DNA of 23,635 bases, taken from NCBI GenBank assembly GCA_038230955.1, contig JBBRMG010000017.1:1-23635 (forward strand), written 5' to 3'. Below, piece after piece: positions 8,291-15,637 of this stretch. The position numbers and the translations under genes are program-made. This DNA comes from JBBRMG01 sp038230955. GTDB taxonomy: Bacteria; Patescibacteriota; Doudnabacteria; UBA920. The stretch's first letter is position 1. Each line of letters begins with the position of its first letter. The notes below the pieces were generated by a model. The model ran no database searches. It had not been told where the DNA came from and saw only the letters and a list, made by a program, of their open reading frames with translations.

Positions 8291-9259
8291 CTAGGACATC
8301 ACAGTCTCGCGCACGCAGTACTGAATTGCCGTATGAAGATTTTCCGCTTCTCGATACGCTGCTCGATCGAAATACTGGTCGCGGGAAGCATAGATAATGC
8401 TACTGCTGGCATTGATTATCATTCCCTGACCATTGCTATCCGCGGCAGCGGCTACCGTAGCAGCTAAATCACCACCTTGCTTACCAATACCAGGAATCAG
8501 TAGCGGAAATCCGTCACCGGTTAATTCTCTAACCACCTTCAATTGTTTGGGGAACGTTGCTCCGACAACCAAAGCGCAATTATTGTTAGTGTTCCATACT
8601 TGCGAAACGCGCAATGCCGTCCATTGGTAAGCCGGTATCAGCATAGTCTTGTGGCCGACTTCTCTCCAGCCCATCGCCTTATTCAGCAAACGATCTATGT
8701 ACAAGCCGCTAAGATTCTGCAATTCCGTAAGATCAACTTCCACTCGTAAGTCTTGAAACTCGCCTGAGCCGGAATTAGACGTCTTGCATAAAATGATTAT
8801 GCCTTTGTCGGCGCAATCCAAGAACGGCTGCAAACCTTCCTGGCCAAACGTCGGATGCACAGTCACGGCATCGGCCGGCAAACCGGATTGATCCATAATC
8901 TGCCGCACGTACTGCTGATTTGTATTACCAATGTCATCTCTCTTTTGGTCAAGAATTACAGGGATGTGCGGATAGTCGTCATGAATGTATTCGATAATTT
9001 TTTTCATGGCTATCAACCCCTGATCATCCGGCATAGCGTCATAAAACGCCCGGTTGAGTTTGTAGGCACAGACATAACTTGCAGTATTATCGATAATGCC
9101 TTTGGCAAATTTTATTACTGCAGAATGCTGTCTACATCCGACAGTCCATACGCACGCCGGTATCTTGTTCAGATCTATATCCAAACCGACGCACAAGAAA
9201 AATCCCAAGTCCCAACGGTTTTTCAACAAGCTATAAAAGTTCCTCTTAATAGTTTCCAT
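8291..9259 (-). CDS. pyrF: Orotidine 5'-phosphate decarboxylase (type 2 subfamily)
   Basis: This enzyme decarboxylates OMP to UMP. The catalytic residues are visible: Lys67 in AYKLNRAFYDA and the D-x-K-x-x-D set at 104-109 (ILDQKRDDIGNTNQQY), with CVGLDID near the N-terminus. The VTVHPTFGQEGLQPF segment is typical of the longer subfamily 2. I place the start at the ATG at 9259 (322 residues), which follows AAAAGGAGAACCAAA. The frame stays open to a TTG at 9334, but that overlaps the predicted -10, upstream of the transcription start. With pyrE it completes orotate-to-UMP synthesis; no earlier pyrimidine genes are in the window, so orotate may be taken up or made elsewhere. Confidence 0.93.
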   Translation of the reverse strand: METIKRNFYSLLKNRWDLGFFLCVGLDIDLNKIPACVWTVGCRQHSAVIKFAKGIIDNTASYVCAYKLNRAFYDAMPDDQGLIAMKKIIEYIHDDYPHIPVILDQKRDDIGNTNQQYVRQIMDQSGLPADAVTVHPTFGQEGLQPFLDCADKGIIILCKTSNSGSGEFQDLRVEVDLTELQNLSGLYIDRLLNKAMGWREVGHKTMLIPAYQWTALRVSQVWNTNNNCALVVGATFPKQLKVVRELTGDGFPLLIPGIGKQGGDLAATVAAAADSNGQGMIINASSSIIYASRDQYFDRAAYREAENLHTAIQYCVRETVMS

Positions 9260-9293
9260 TTTGGTTCTCCTTTTGACTACCATTTTTGTTTTC

Positions 9294-9322
9294 AAAAAAA
9301 AGCCAACCCGAATGGTCGACTT
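9294..9322 (-). terminator. Terminator in the pyrF leader, also serving gatB
   Basis: On the minus strand GTCGACC (9320-9314) pairs with GGTTGGC (9308-9302), seven pairs including two G-U, followed by eight T (9301-9294). It ends gatCAB transcripts, but because the pyrF promoter lies upstream of it, it is also inside the pyrF leader and could act as an attenuator. No leader ORF or clear alternative pairing is visible. Confidence 0.65.
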
Positions 9323-9333
9323 TTGTTTGCCCA

Positions 9334-9362
9334 AGTATATTGTATTTAACCTAAAAAATCAA
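9334..9362 (-). promoter_or_regulatory. pyrF-pyrE promoter
   Basis: TTGATT (9362-9357) and TATACT (9339-9334) are separated by exactly 17 bp on the minus strand. Transcription start is expected near 9327, giving a leader of about 68 nt. The promoter begins only 6 bp past the gatB stop. Confidence 0.7.
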
Positions 9363-9368
9363 CCCCAT

Positions 9369-10877
9369 CTATGCCAGCTTTTTCCGCAGAAGCTCATTCA
9401 CTACCTGCGGATTGCCTTGGCCTTTCATTTCTTTCATAACCATGCCGACAAGGAAGCCAAATGATTTTTCCTGACCAGCTTTGTAATCGGTCACCGCTTT
9501 TTCGTTGGCGGTAATAACTTTATCGATGGCCGCAGTAATAGCACCCTCGTCGCTGACCTGGACCAAACCTAAATCTTGCACAATGCTTTTCGGTTCGCCC
9601 CCCTTTTCAAACATGATTTTAAATACTTGTTTAGCCGCAGAGCTAGAAATTTGTCCCTGATCAATTAGCTTTATCATTTCAGCAAAGTTTTCTGGAGTAA
9701 TGCGACTATCTGTTGGATTAATGTGCTCAGCATTAAGAAGTGCAGAAAAATCTTGCAAGCACCAGTTAGCTGCTTGTTTAATTAATTTAGCCGTGGATTC
9801 GTCGACAGCGCCTTCTATTTTCTGGCCGCTGTCTGCTTCAATCCAAGCTTTCAGCTCTGAGACAACATCTTCAAAATAATAATTCAAATCTTTCCAAGCA
9901 ATTAGGTTTTCAATATCAGCGTCGCCTAAAGCGTATTCTTGTTTGAAGCGCACGCGCTTAGCCGCCGGCAATTCCGGCAAACGTTGTCGCAGATCGTCCA
10001 AATATTCGGGGGTAAAATGCAAGATTGGTAAGTCCGGTTCCGGGAAATAGCGGTAATCATTGGCTTCTTCCTTGCTCCGTTGCTCTACTGTCTGGTTCAA
10101 TTTTTCATTCCAGCCCATAGTCACCTGTTTCGGCGTACCGCCTTCTTCTAGAATGCCAATCTGGCGCTCAATTTCATAGTTAATCGCCTGTTCCACAAAT
10201 TTAAATGAATTGATGTTTTTCACTTCCACTTTGTACGGTGGCAATCCTTCTTGTCCAGGTTTACGAACACTAATGCTCGGCTCACAGCGCATACTGCCCT
10301 TTTCCATATCTGCTGATGACGCGCCTACATAACGGACAATGTTTTGTAGTTCTTGCAAGAATAACCGCGCTTCTTCCGCACTTTCAATTACTGGGTGTGT
10401 CACCATTTCCAATAACGGCGCACCGGCCCGATTATAGTTGACTAACGAATAGTCCAAACCTTCCGGATGAATATTCTTACCCGCATCTTCTTCTAAGTGA
10501 GCCCGTTGCAACAACACTTTCTTAACTTCACCATTCAAAATAATTTCAACATAACCTTCTTGCATAATCGGCTCATCGTACTGGGAAATTTGGTAACCTT
10601 TCGGCAAGTCGGGATAGAAATAATGTTTACGGTCGAACTTCGAGTATTCGTCTATACGGCCATGCAAGGCTAAACCAACCATCACGCCAAGGCGGACCGC
10701 TTCTTTGTTGATCACTGGCAAAGTCCCCGGCTCACCGGTAACAATCTCGTCTATGTTAACATTGGGGTCTTTCTCATCCGGGTTCATTGGCGCAGGGCCA
10801 AACATCTTGCTCTTAGTCGCAAGCTGAACATGGATTTCCATCCCAATCACTGGTTTATAACCTTTTAAATCTTTCAT
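9369..10877 (-). CDS. gatB: Asp-tRNA(Asn)/Glu-tRNA(Gln) amidotransferase subunit B
   Basis: GatB binds the misacylated tRNA and activates its carboxylate with ATP before amide transfer. The 502-residue protein opens with GYKPVIGMEIHVQLATKSKMF, the conserved GatB N-terminus, and contains YFYPDLPKGYQISQYD, VEVKNINSFKFVEQAI and DYRYFPEPDLP in the expected order. The C-terminal helical YqeY-like tail (FLVGMVMKEMKGQGNPQVVNELL) is complete. It begins 15 bp after gatA with no SD and ends the gatCAB operon. Confidence 0.98.
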   Translation of the reverse strand: MKDLKGYKPVIGMEIHVQLATKSKMFGPAPMNPDEKDPNVNIDEIVTGEPGTLPVINKEAVRLGVMVGLALHGRIDEYSKFDRKHYFYPDLPKGYQISQYDEPIMQEGYVEIILNGEVKKVLLQRAHLEEDAGKNIHPEGLDYSLVNYNRAGAPLLEMVTHPVIESAEEARLFLQELQNIVRYVGASSADMEKGSMRCEPSISVRKPGQEGLPPYKVEVKNINSFKFVEQAINYEIERQIGILEEGGTPKQVTMGWNEKLNQTVEQRSKEEANDYRYFPEPDLPILHFTPEYLDDLRQRLPELPAAKRVRFKQEYALGDADIENLIAWKDLNYYFEDVVSELKAWIEADSGQKIEGAVDESTAKLIKQAANWCLQDFSALLNAEHINPTDSRITPENFAEMIKLIDQGQISSSAAKQVFKIMFEKGGEPKSIVQDLGLVQVSDEGAITAAIDKVITANEKAVTDYKAGQEKSFGFLVGMVMKEMKGQGNPQVVNELLRKKLA

Positions 10878-10892
10878 AAATTGAAATCTAGA

Positions 10893-12386
10893 TTAAATCT
10901 GGGGTCGTTTCTTATGCCAATCGCTAATCTGCTGATAGGCATAGCCAACATTAAAGACTTTTTGTTCGCCCCACTGCGGGCCAATAATTTGCAAACCAAC
11001 TGGTAATCCGTCCATGGAAGGTGCCATACCATCTTTGGGCATACTAAAACCGCAAGGCACTGACAATGCTGGCAAACCTGCCAACGAAGCCGGAATATTC
11101 AACTGGTCTGCGATGTAACCGAACAACGGATCGTTAGCGGCGTTACCCAAAGTCAAAGCCACATTAGGCGAGGACGGACAAAGCAACACATCAACAGTTT
11201 TAAACACTTCCTCAAACTCATTCATAATCAAACGGCGGACTCTTTGGGCTTTCTTGTAGTAAGCGTCGTAATAACCAGCAGACAAGACATAAGTCCCGGT
11301 CATAATGCGACGCTTGGCTTCATCACCAAATCCTTCCGCTCGACTCTTCATGTAGACATCGAGCAGGTCTTTCCCTTCTTTGGTAGTGTGTCCGTATCGA
11401 ATGCCGTCATAGCGAGCCAAGTTTGAACTAACTTCACTCGGACAAACAATGGCGTATACCAACGAACCATATTTAGTGTTGGGCATATCAACTGAAAACA
11501 ACTGCGCGCCTTGTTTTTCCAATTCAGTAATGGCATCCATAACTTTCTGTTTCACTCCGTCTTCCATCCCATCTAGAAAGTATTGTTTTGGTACTCCAAT
11601 TTTTAAGCCCTTAACATCCGTGCTAAGTTGTTTACTGTATGCTGGGACCTCGTGCTCCCCCGTAGTTGAATCTTTCGGATCCTGCCCCGAAATGACTTCG
11701 GCAATCATCGCTAAATCTTTCACTGATCGAGCCATAGCGCCCGGACTATCGGTAGACGAACACATCGATATCACCCCGTAACGAGATACGCGACCATAAG
11801 TCGGTTTCCATCCAGATACACCAGTTAAAGAAGCGGGTTGGCGAATACTACCGCCGGTTTCCGTAGCTAATGCCCACGGCGCAATGCCGGCAGACACGCT
11901 TGCAGCCGAACCGGAAGACGAACCACCTGACATGCGAGTTTTATCCCAAGGATTTTTGGTCGGCCCATAAGCCGATGTTTCGCCCGACGAACCATGGGCA
12001 AATTGATCCAGGTTAGTTTTGCCGAGTAATACCGATTTCTGGGCCATTAATTTAGTGATGACCGTGCTGTTGTACGGCGCAATATAGTTTTCTAAAATTT
12101 TAGAAGCGGCTGTAGTCAATATGCCCTTGGTCAAAAACAGATCTTTGGCCGCATAAGGAATACCGGTTAACGGAAAATTCTGACCTTCACCGGCAATAAA
12201 ATTGTCGGCGTCTTTGGCGCTAGCCATAGCTTGGTCTTCGGTAATAGTTATAAAGGCGTTTAGTTCTGGATTCAGTTTTTTTATGCCATCCAAAAAATGG
12301 GTCGTCAATTCAACTGACGACACCTGTTTTTCATCGAGCGCTTGACGCAACTCGGACAAATCAAGTTTTGCTAAATCTTCTGGCAA
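10893..12386 (-). CDS. gatA: Asp-tRNA(Asn)/Glu-tRNA(Gln) amidotransferase subunit A
   Basis: GatA is the glutaminase/amidase that releases ammonia for GatB. The amidase signature is intact: the catalytic Lys in YAAKDLF, the Gly/Ser-rich TRMSGGSSSGSAASV segment with the cis-Ser, and the nucleophile Ser region ETGGSIRQPAS. Length (497) is normal. The start appears to be TTG at 12386: an in-frame TAA lies just upstream, and the first internal ATG is far inside the conserved N-terminus. No SD is seen. A weak start on an essential subunit may keep GatA in balance with GatC, whose stop is 19 bp upstream. Confidence 0.96.
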   Translation of the reverse strand: MPEDLAKLDLSELRQALDEKQVSSVELTTHFLDGIKKLNPELNAFITITEDQAMASAKDADNFIAGEGQNFPLTGIPYAAKDLFLTKGILTTAASKILENYIAPYNSTVITKLMAQKSVLLGKTNLDQFAHGSSGETSAYGPTKNPWDKTRMSGGSSSGSAASVSAGIAPWALATETGGSIRQPASLTGVSGWKPTYGRVSRYGVISMCSSTDSPGAMARSVKDLAMIAEVISGQDPKDSTTGEHEVPAYSKQLSTDVKGLKIGVPKQYFLDGMEDGVKQKVMDAITELEKQGAQLFSVDMPNTKYGSLVYAIVCPSEVSSNLARYDGIRYGHTTKEGKDLLDVYMKSRAEGFGDEAKRRIMTGTYVLSAGYYDAYYKKAQRVRRLIMNEFEEVFKTVDVLLCPSSPNVALTLGNAANDPLFGYIADQLNIPASLAGLPALSVPCGFSMPKDGMAPSMDGLPVGLQIIGPQWGEQKVFNVGYAYQQISDWHKKRPQI

Positions 12387-12405
12387 AGAGGATCTTTGTT
12401 AATAA

Positions 12406-12687
12406 CTAGAGGATTGCTTTAACTTTGTAATAACCGTCTTTAATAGCCGGAGCGTTAGCCATAATCTCTTGTTGAATTTCATTTAGTTCTGGTGCGTCCA
12501 ATCGCATAACATTTTCTAAGCCGGTGACTTGCGACACGATTTCTAACCCATCGGTGTTGACTTGTTGCAGTTCAGCCACGTAATCAAGTACCGCGTCGAG
12601 GTCTTTACCATACTTTGCAATTTCAGCGTCGGACAATTCAATCCGCGCCAGAACTGCTATTTTTTTGACTTCTTCAGGAGTTAACAT
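12406..12687 (-). CDS. gatC: Asp-tRNA(Asn)/Glu-tRNA(Gln) amidotransferase subunit C
   Basis: This 93-residue subunit wraps around GatA and holds the GatCAB complex together. The family pattern LTPEEVKKIAVLARIELSDAEI is followed by the DLDAVLDYVAEL helix and the RLDAPELNEIQQEIMANAP segment. Being first in the gatC-gatA-gatB order is usual. The ATG lies six bases after a TGCTATAAT box, so the mRNA is probably leaderless. GatCAB implies that Gln-tRNA and/or Asn-tRNA are made by transamidation. Confidence 0.95.
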   Translation of the reverse strand: MLTPEEVKKIAVLARIELSDAEIAKYGKDLDAVLDYVAELQQVNTDGLEIVSQVTGLENVMRLDAPELNEIQQEIMANAPAIKDGYYKVKAIL

Positions 12688-12693
12688 AGTCAG

Positions 12694-12702
12694 ATTATAG
12701 CA
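12694..12702 (-). promoter_or_regulatory. Extended -10 promoter of gatCAB, leaderless geometry
   Basis: TGCTATAAT occupies 12702-12694 on the minus strand and is followed by six bases and then the gatC ATG at 12687. The expected start of transcription is the A of that ATG. The -35 position falls in the T run of the preceding terminator and has no consensus. The geometry is identical to the promoter of the cupredoxin-mreB operon. Confidence 0.7.
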
Positions 12703-12713
12703 AAGTTATAGCC

Positions 12714-12751
12714 AAAAAAAAAGCCGCGATTCCAATTGAAACCCACGGCTT
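12714..12751 (-). terminator. Intrinsic terminator of the 105-residue protein gene
   Basis: On the minus strand AAGCCGTG pairs with CGCGGCTT (eight pairs with one G-T), and the stem runs into nine T (12722-12714). It lies 28 bp past the stop at 12780 and abuts the gatC promoter. Confidence 0.85.
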
Positions 12752-12779
12752 ATAACTTTTTTTGATGGCGAATACCATG

Positions 12780-13097
12780 CTACTCAAACATATACCTTGG
12801 CCGATTCCCCTCAAAAATATCCTCCGGCGGCCAATGCGTATCGCCCATGTGCTGATCAAGCGCGACTAACGCTATATCTGGCGGTTTAACTGAAAATTGA
12901 CACGGGGAAATTTTTGTCATGATTGCCCGAGTCAAGAAAGTATCCCCTTTGCCTTTCTTGCATCCCTCATTCATACATGACCAACGAATTTTTATTCCAT
13001 CGGCCATGTCCCGCTCACTAATCAGTTTTTGAAAACGATGCCCCCTGACCTCTAAAATTTCCGGCTGATCATTTGTTTCTGCTGTTTGTACTCCCAT
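12780..13097 (-). CDS. Hypothetical protein, 105 aa, with Cys/His pairs
   Basis: Not recognised. The small soluble protein has Cys41 and Cys46 (WSCMNEGCKKGKG) and His83 and His88 (DQHMGDTHWPP), a C-x4-C and H-x4-H arrangement that could bind zinc; Cys66 lies between. There is no signal peptide or membrane segment. The reading is supported by an upstream AAAAGGAG, though its 13-nt spacing from the ATG is long, and by its own terminator and a strong promoter about 210 bp upstream. The leader holds a short ORF and a terminator (see 13137-13341), so expression is probably conditional. A nucleic-acid-binding or regulatory role is only a possibility. Confidence 0.65.
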   Translation of the reverse strand: MGVQTAETNDQPEILEVRGHRFQKLISERDMADGIKIRWSCMNEGCKKGKGDTFLTRAIMTKISPCQFSVKPPDIALVALDQHMGDTHWPPEDIFEGNRPRYMFE

Positions 13098-13136
13098 TGA
13101 TTTGCATTCTCTCCTTTTGTTTTTTCTTCGGTCATC

Positions 13137-13176
13137 AAAAAAACCCGCTGCTTGCCTTTTGGGCAGAGTAGCGAGT
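13137..13176 (-). terminator. Leader terminator (attenuator) of the 105-aa gene
   Basis: On the minus strand ACTCGCT (13176-13170) pairs with AGCGGGT (13149-13143), with an inner TGCC/GGCA stem, followed by seven T. It lies between the leader ORF and the SD of the 105-aa gene, so it controls entry into that gene. Its 5' arm GCTACTCTGCC (13172-13162) can instead pair with the end of the leader ORF. Confidence 0.75.
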
Positions 13177-13199
13177 TTACGGTTGAATGGAAATGTATT

Positions 13200-13304
13200 C
13201 TATGCAATCGTCAACTTACTACTCATACTGCCACGAATAAAGACACACTTAATAGTGGTCTTGGCCAAAATGAGATTCAGTTGATAGCTGTTAGAATGTT
13301 TCAT
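13200..13304 (-). CDS. Putative near-leaderless leader peptide, 34 aa
   Basis: This short ORF has no SD. It runs from the ATG at 13304, about 3 nt after the predicted transcription start, to a TAG at 13200-13202; the peptide begins MKHSNSYQLNLILAKTT. No run of one amino acid stands out. RNA from its last third (GGCAGTATGAGTAG, 13232-13219) can pair either with an earlier segment of the ORF (TCAACT and CTCAT, 13284-13270) or with the 5' arm of the terminator. This fits a translated attenuator leader; translation itself is inferred. Confidence 0.5.
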   Translation of the reverse strand: MKHSNSYQLNLILAKTTIKCVFIRGSMSSKLTIA

Positions 13305-13313
13305 ATATGATAA

Positions 13314-13341
13314 ATTATATATTTATAATAAGAATTGTCAA
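13314..13341 (-). promoter_or_regulatory. Consensus promoter of the 105-aa gene leader
   Basis: A perfect TTGACA (13341-13336) and a perfect TATAAT (13319-13314) are separated by 16 bp on the minus strand. Transcription should start near 13307. The promoter lies just past the stop of the MccF-like gene (13354). Confidence 0.8.
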
Positions 13342-13353
13342 ACCAATTATCCA

Positions 13354-14277
13354 CTATTTAACAGTCAAGATAAATTTGCCCGTAGTATTAATGGAGGCCT
13401 GTCCACCGATTGGAAAAGTGAATATCGGCATCTTATGGCCAAAGTTTAGATTGGCAATAACTGGAATTCGACTTAACTCCGGTTTGGCTTTAACCATTCT
13501 TCGCACAAAACTAACCGGCATTTTGCTAGCAGGATCAAATTGACCAATTACCAAACCCTTAACAGTCTTAAAGAGGGGCAAACTAATGATCGACTGTAGG
13601 TTGCGATGGAATTCCCATGGGTCAAGTTCTGACACATGATCATCTTCCAAAAACAATATTTTATTTTTTATATCTGGCAAATACTGTGTCCCTTGAAGTA
13701 AATTTAAGGTGCACAAATTACCCCCAATAATTCCTCCCGCGGCACGACCTTGATTGATGACCTCTATCTTATGTAAATTTTTTAATGACTCTGGATGCTC
13801 ACTCGCCACCATATTAAGGAAACTATCTAACGTATACTTCAATTTATTAACTCGACCGAAAGTCGCAAAGTTCGGGCCCGAATAAGTCACTAACCCCGTC
13901 TTACATAAAATTGCGTTTTGCAAAGCTGTGTTATCGGAAAACCCGCAGTATATTTTCGGATTTTTCTTAATGGTGTTCCAATCGATATAATCTAACAAGT
14001 CATTGGAGCTGAAACCGCCACGCACTGCTAAAATTCCTTGCACGTTATTATCTAAAAATGCCTCATGTAAATCTGCCACCCTCGACTTCACACTAGATGA
14101 CTGAAATTCATTCATCTCAAATAGATGTTTGCTAAAGCTAATTCGAAAACCGGATTTCTCCAGTACAGCTTGAGCCAACTTTAACTGCTGCGGCTTAATG
14201 GTCTTCCCCGAGCAAGACGGAGCAACGATGCGAATATTGTCGCCTTTTTTTAATTTGGGAGGGAATATATTTTTCAT
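13354..14277 (-). CDS. MccF-like S66 family serine peptidase
   Basis: A 307-residue member of peptidase family S66, which contains LD-carboxypeptidase A and the microcin C7 immunity protein MccF. The catalytic triad is visible as Ser114 (CGFSDNTAL), Glu211 (FLEDD) and His281 (NFGHKMPIFTFPIG). The segments ILAVRGGFSSNDLLDYIDW and TGLVTYSGPNFATFG are closer to MccF-like proteins than to LdcA. MccF cleaves aminoacyl-adenylate analogues; LdcA trims murein tetrapeptides. Which applies cannot be decided here. There is no SD and no signal peptide. A weak promoter lies in the preceding terminator (TTGCAC then TAATAT with 16 bp spacing). The gene sits between two attenuator-controlled unknown genes. 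Confidence 0.88.
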   Translation of the reverse strand: MKNIFPPKLKKGDNIRIVAPSCSGKTIKPQQLKLAQAVLEKSGFRISFSKHLFEMNEFQSSSVKSRVADLHEAFLDNNVQGILAVRGGFSSNDLLDYIDWNTIKKNPKIYCGFSDNTALQNAILCKTGLVTYSGPNFATFGRVNKLKYTLDSFLNMVASEHPESLKNLHKIEVINQGRAAGGIIGGNLCTLNLLQGTQYLPDIKNKILFLEDDHVSELDPWEFHRNLQSIISLPLFKTVKGLVIGQFDPASKMPVSFVRRMVKAKPELSRIPVIANLNFGHKMPIFTFPIGGQASINTTGKFILTVK

Positions 14278-14306
14278 GGACTAAATTTAATATATTAATA
14301 AAATAG

Positions 14307-14342
14307 GCGGAGGGTGCAAAAATTAATAAGCACCCTCACCGC
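14307..14342 (-). terminator. Terminator of the 369-aa gene, with the MccF-like gene promoter inside it
   Basis: On the minus strand GCGG-TG-AGGGTGC pairs with GCACCCT-CCGC, 11 pairs with a 2-nt bulge and 12-nt loop, followed by an A/T-rich stretch with TTTT. It overlaps the stop codon of the 369-aa gene. TTGCAC in the 3' arm, 16 bp ahead of TAATAT, could be the promoter of the following gene. Confidence 0.7.
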
Positions 14343-15451
14343 TATGCCGCCAATGAAACCATCTTATTAGACCGGTCCACCATACGAGCTATAGTCATAT
14401 CCATAACATAATCCGGTATATACATTGTATCATTGTTTACGGCCAAATCATGTTGTGAATAAAATCGACCAGTTTCAGAATTTGCACATACGAGAGATAA
14501 ACAGGATGAAATCTCGCCGAATATGGATTTACGTTTTATGACAAATCGTTTTAACTCATCGGGAGAAATTTTCCTTTGAGACAACTTAATACCACATCGT
14601 CTCCTGCTGGCAGTTTGTTTCTCAAAATAACGCAGCTTCCGGTCAAGAGAACCTTTCTGGGTCATAGGCGACACAAAGTTCCGCACAACCGGTACCGGCA
14701 CCATAACCACGTTCAGTGTTTCTGGCAATTCTGGTAGCGTAGTACTTCGTACTAAATCGTACAGATTCGAGAGCAGTCTATCCATTGTACCAAAGCCATA
14801 GAAAGGCGCGGTGATGTACTTATACATACTTTGACCCGAAAGCATATAAACAGAATCTCTACCGGTTTCTAAAGGGCCGATGACCAAATCGAACAGGATA
14901 TTAATGACATTTGGTATAACCCAACCTTCGCCATTGTTTGGCACTGTAACTTTGTGCACTCTGCTCAAAAGCTGAGATCTGTCGTATCGATCATTCCTGA
15001 CAATACCATTGGCCGTTACGTATCTTTGCCAAAGAGAAAGATAATCGCCAACAACAACAGCTGCCAAAATTTTCTGGACGACCGCCTTGCGATCCCTTAC
15101 CCACAGACTATGCGGGGTGGCATCGAACCCCATTTGAGCCAAAGGTTGATAATGAAAATCAATAACACTTTCATCTCCACTACTAACTTTGTTGTGCGTG
15201 GACATCAAATCTGATGGTGCAATTACCACGCTCTGACCGTTAATGATCTGGCAATGCGGATAAAACAAGTTATCCTTTTCGCCGATAGTAACATCGACCA
15301 ATTTCGCCTGTAGCCCCAAAGACAACAGGGCAAGCGAACTGGAAGCCAAATTCCCGATATGAGGAGTTTCCTCCACCATAAATCCTCTACGTCTTTGCTC
15401 CACCAAATTTGCGAGCGTGACATTCGTTTCTACATTTATTCTGACTGGCAT
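14342..15451 (-). CDS. Hypothetical protein, 369 aa
   Basis: I do not recognise this protein. It looks soluble, with no signal peptide or clear membrane segment. Visible landmarks are an N-terminal Arg-rich stretch (EQRRRGFMVEETPHIGN), a central segment with hydrophobic and aromatic residues (VIPNVINILFDLVIGPLETG, then SMYKYITAPFYGFGTMDRLL), a Val/Pro strand-like segment (LNVVMVPVPVVRNF) and a basic region (LDRKLRYFEKQTASRRRCGIKLSQRK). The ATG follows TTGGAGGATAAATT, a strong SD. A consensus promoter, a 26-codon leader ORF and a terminator lie upstream, and another terminator follows. It is monocistronic and probably tightly regulated. Confidence 0.75.
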   Translation of the reverse strand: MPVRINVETNVTLANLVEQRRRGFMVEETPHIGNLASSSLALLSLGLQAKLVDVTIGEKDNLFYPHCQIINGQSVVIAPSDLMSTHNKVSSGDESVIDFHYQPLAQMGFDATPHSLWVRDRKAVVQKILAAVVVGDYLSLWQRYVTANGIVRNDRYDRSQLLSRVHKVTVPNNGEGWVIPNVINILFDLVIGPLETGRDSVYMLSGQSMYKYITAPFYGFGTMDRLLSNLYDLVRSTTLPELPETLNVVMVPVPVVRNFVSPMTQKGSLDRKLRYFEKQTASRRRCGIKLSQRKISPDELKRFVIKRKSIFGEISSCLSLVCANSETGRFYSQHDLAVNNDTMYIPDYVMDMTIARMVDRSNKMVSLAA

Positions 15452-15500
15452 AATTTATCCTCCAATTTTAACTAAATCCGCTTTGCGAAAAAAGACAAAT

Positions 15501-15524
15501 AAAAAACCTCTTTATGCAAAGAGG
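15501..15524 (-). terminator. Leader terminator (attenuator) of the 369-aa gene
   Basis: On the minus strand a perfect 7-bp stem (CCTCTTT at 15524-15518 with AAAGAGG at 15513-15507, loop GCAT) is followed by six T (15506-15501). It lies 50 bp before the start codon, inside the leader. Its 5' arm plus loop (TCTTTGC, 15522-15516) is complementary to GCAAAGA in the leader ORF (15577-15571). Confidence 0.85.
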
Positions 15525-15548
15525 ATGGAGGGCTTGAGAAAAAAAATT

Positions 15549-15629
15549 TTAGATATCAAACCATACAACGTCTTTGCGTAAAGAAGTTGTATGCCAGTAA
15601 AAGTTAGGTTTGATCGCACATTTATTCAT
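15549..15629 (-). CDS. Putative near-leaderless leader peptide, 26 aa
   Basis: This short ORF opens with the ATG at 15629, about 2 nt after the predicted transcription start, and ends with TAA at 15551-15549. The peptide begins MNKCAIKPNFYWHTTSLRKD and ends VVWFDI. There is no SD. It covers both arms of a strong hairpin (15593-15562) and ends 24 nt before the terminator. Trp occurs twice, but there is no clear run of control codons. Translation is inferred from position and from the coupling of ORF and RNA structure. Confidence 0.55.
   Translation of the reverse strand: MNKCAIKPNFYWHTTSLRKDVVWFDI
15555..15614 (-). promoter_or_regulatory. Leader hairpin competing with the terminator
   Basis: On the minus strand CATACAAC (15593-15586) pairs with GTTGTATG (15569-15562), with an inner TCTTT/AAAGA stem and loop ACGC. 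An outer ATCAAAC (15614-15608) / GTTTGAT (15561-15555) stem adds seven pairs. The GCAAAGA inside its 3' half can alternatively pair with the terminator's 5' arm, so forming this hairpin frees the terminator and opening it would prevent termination. Confidence 0.65.
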
Positions 15630-15637
15630 ATAAGCTA

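Noticed and set aside
9260..9334. N-terminal extension of PyrF from a TTG at 9334
   Set aside because: The TTG overlaps the -10 box and lies upstream of the expected transcription start; the ATG at 9259 has a strong SD and fits the family N-terminus.
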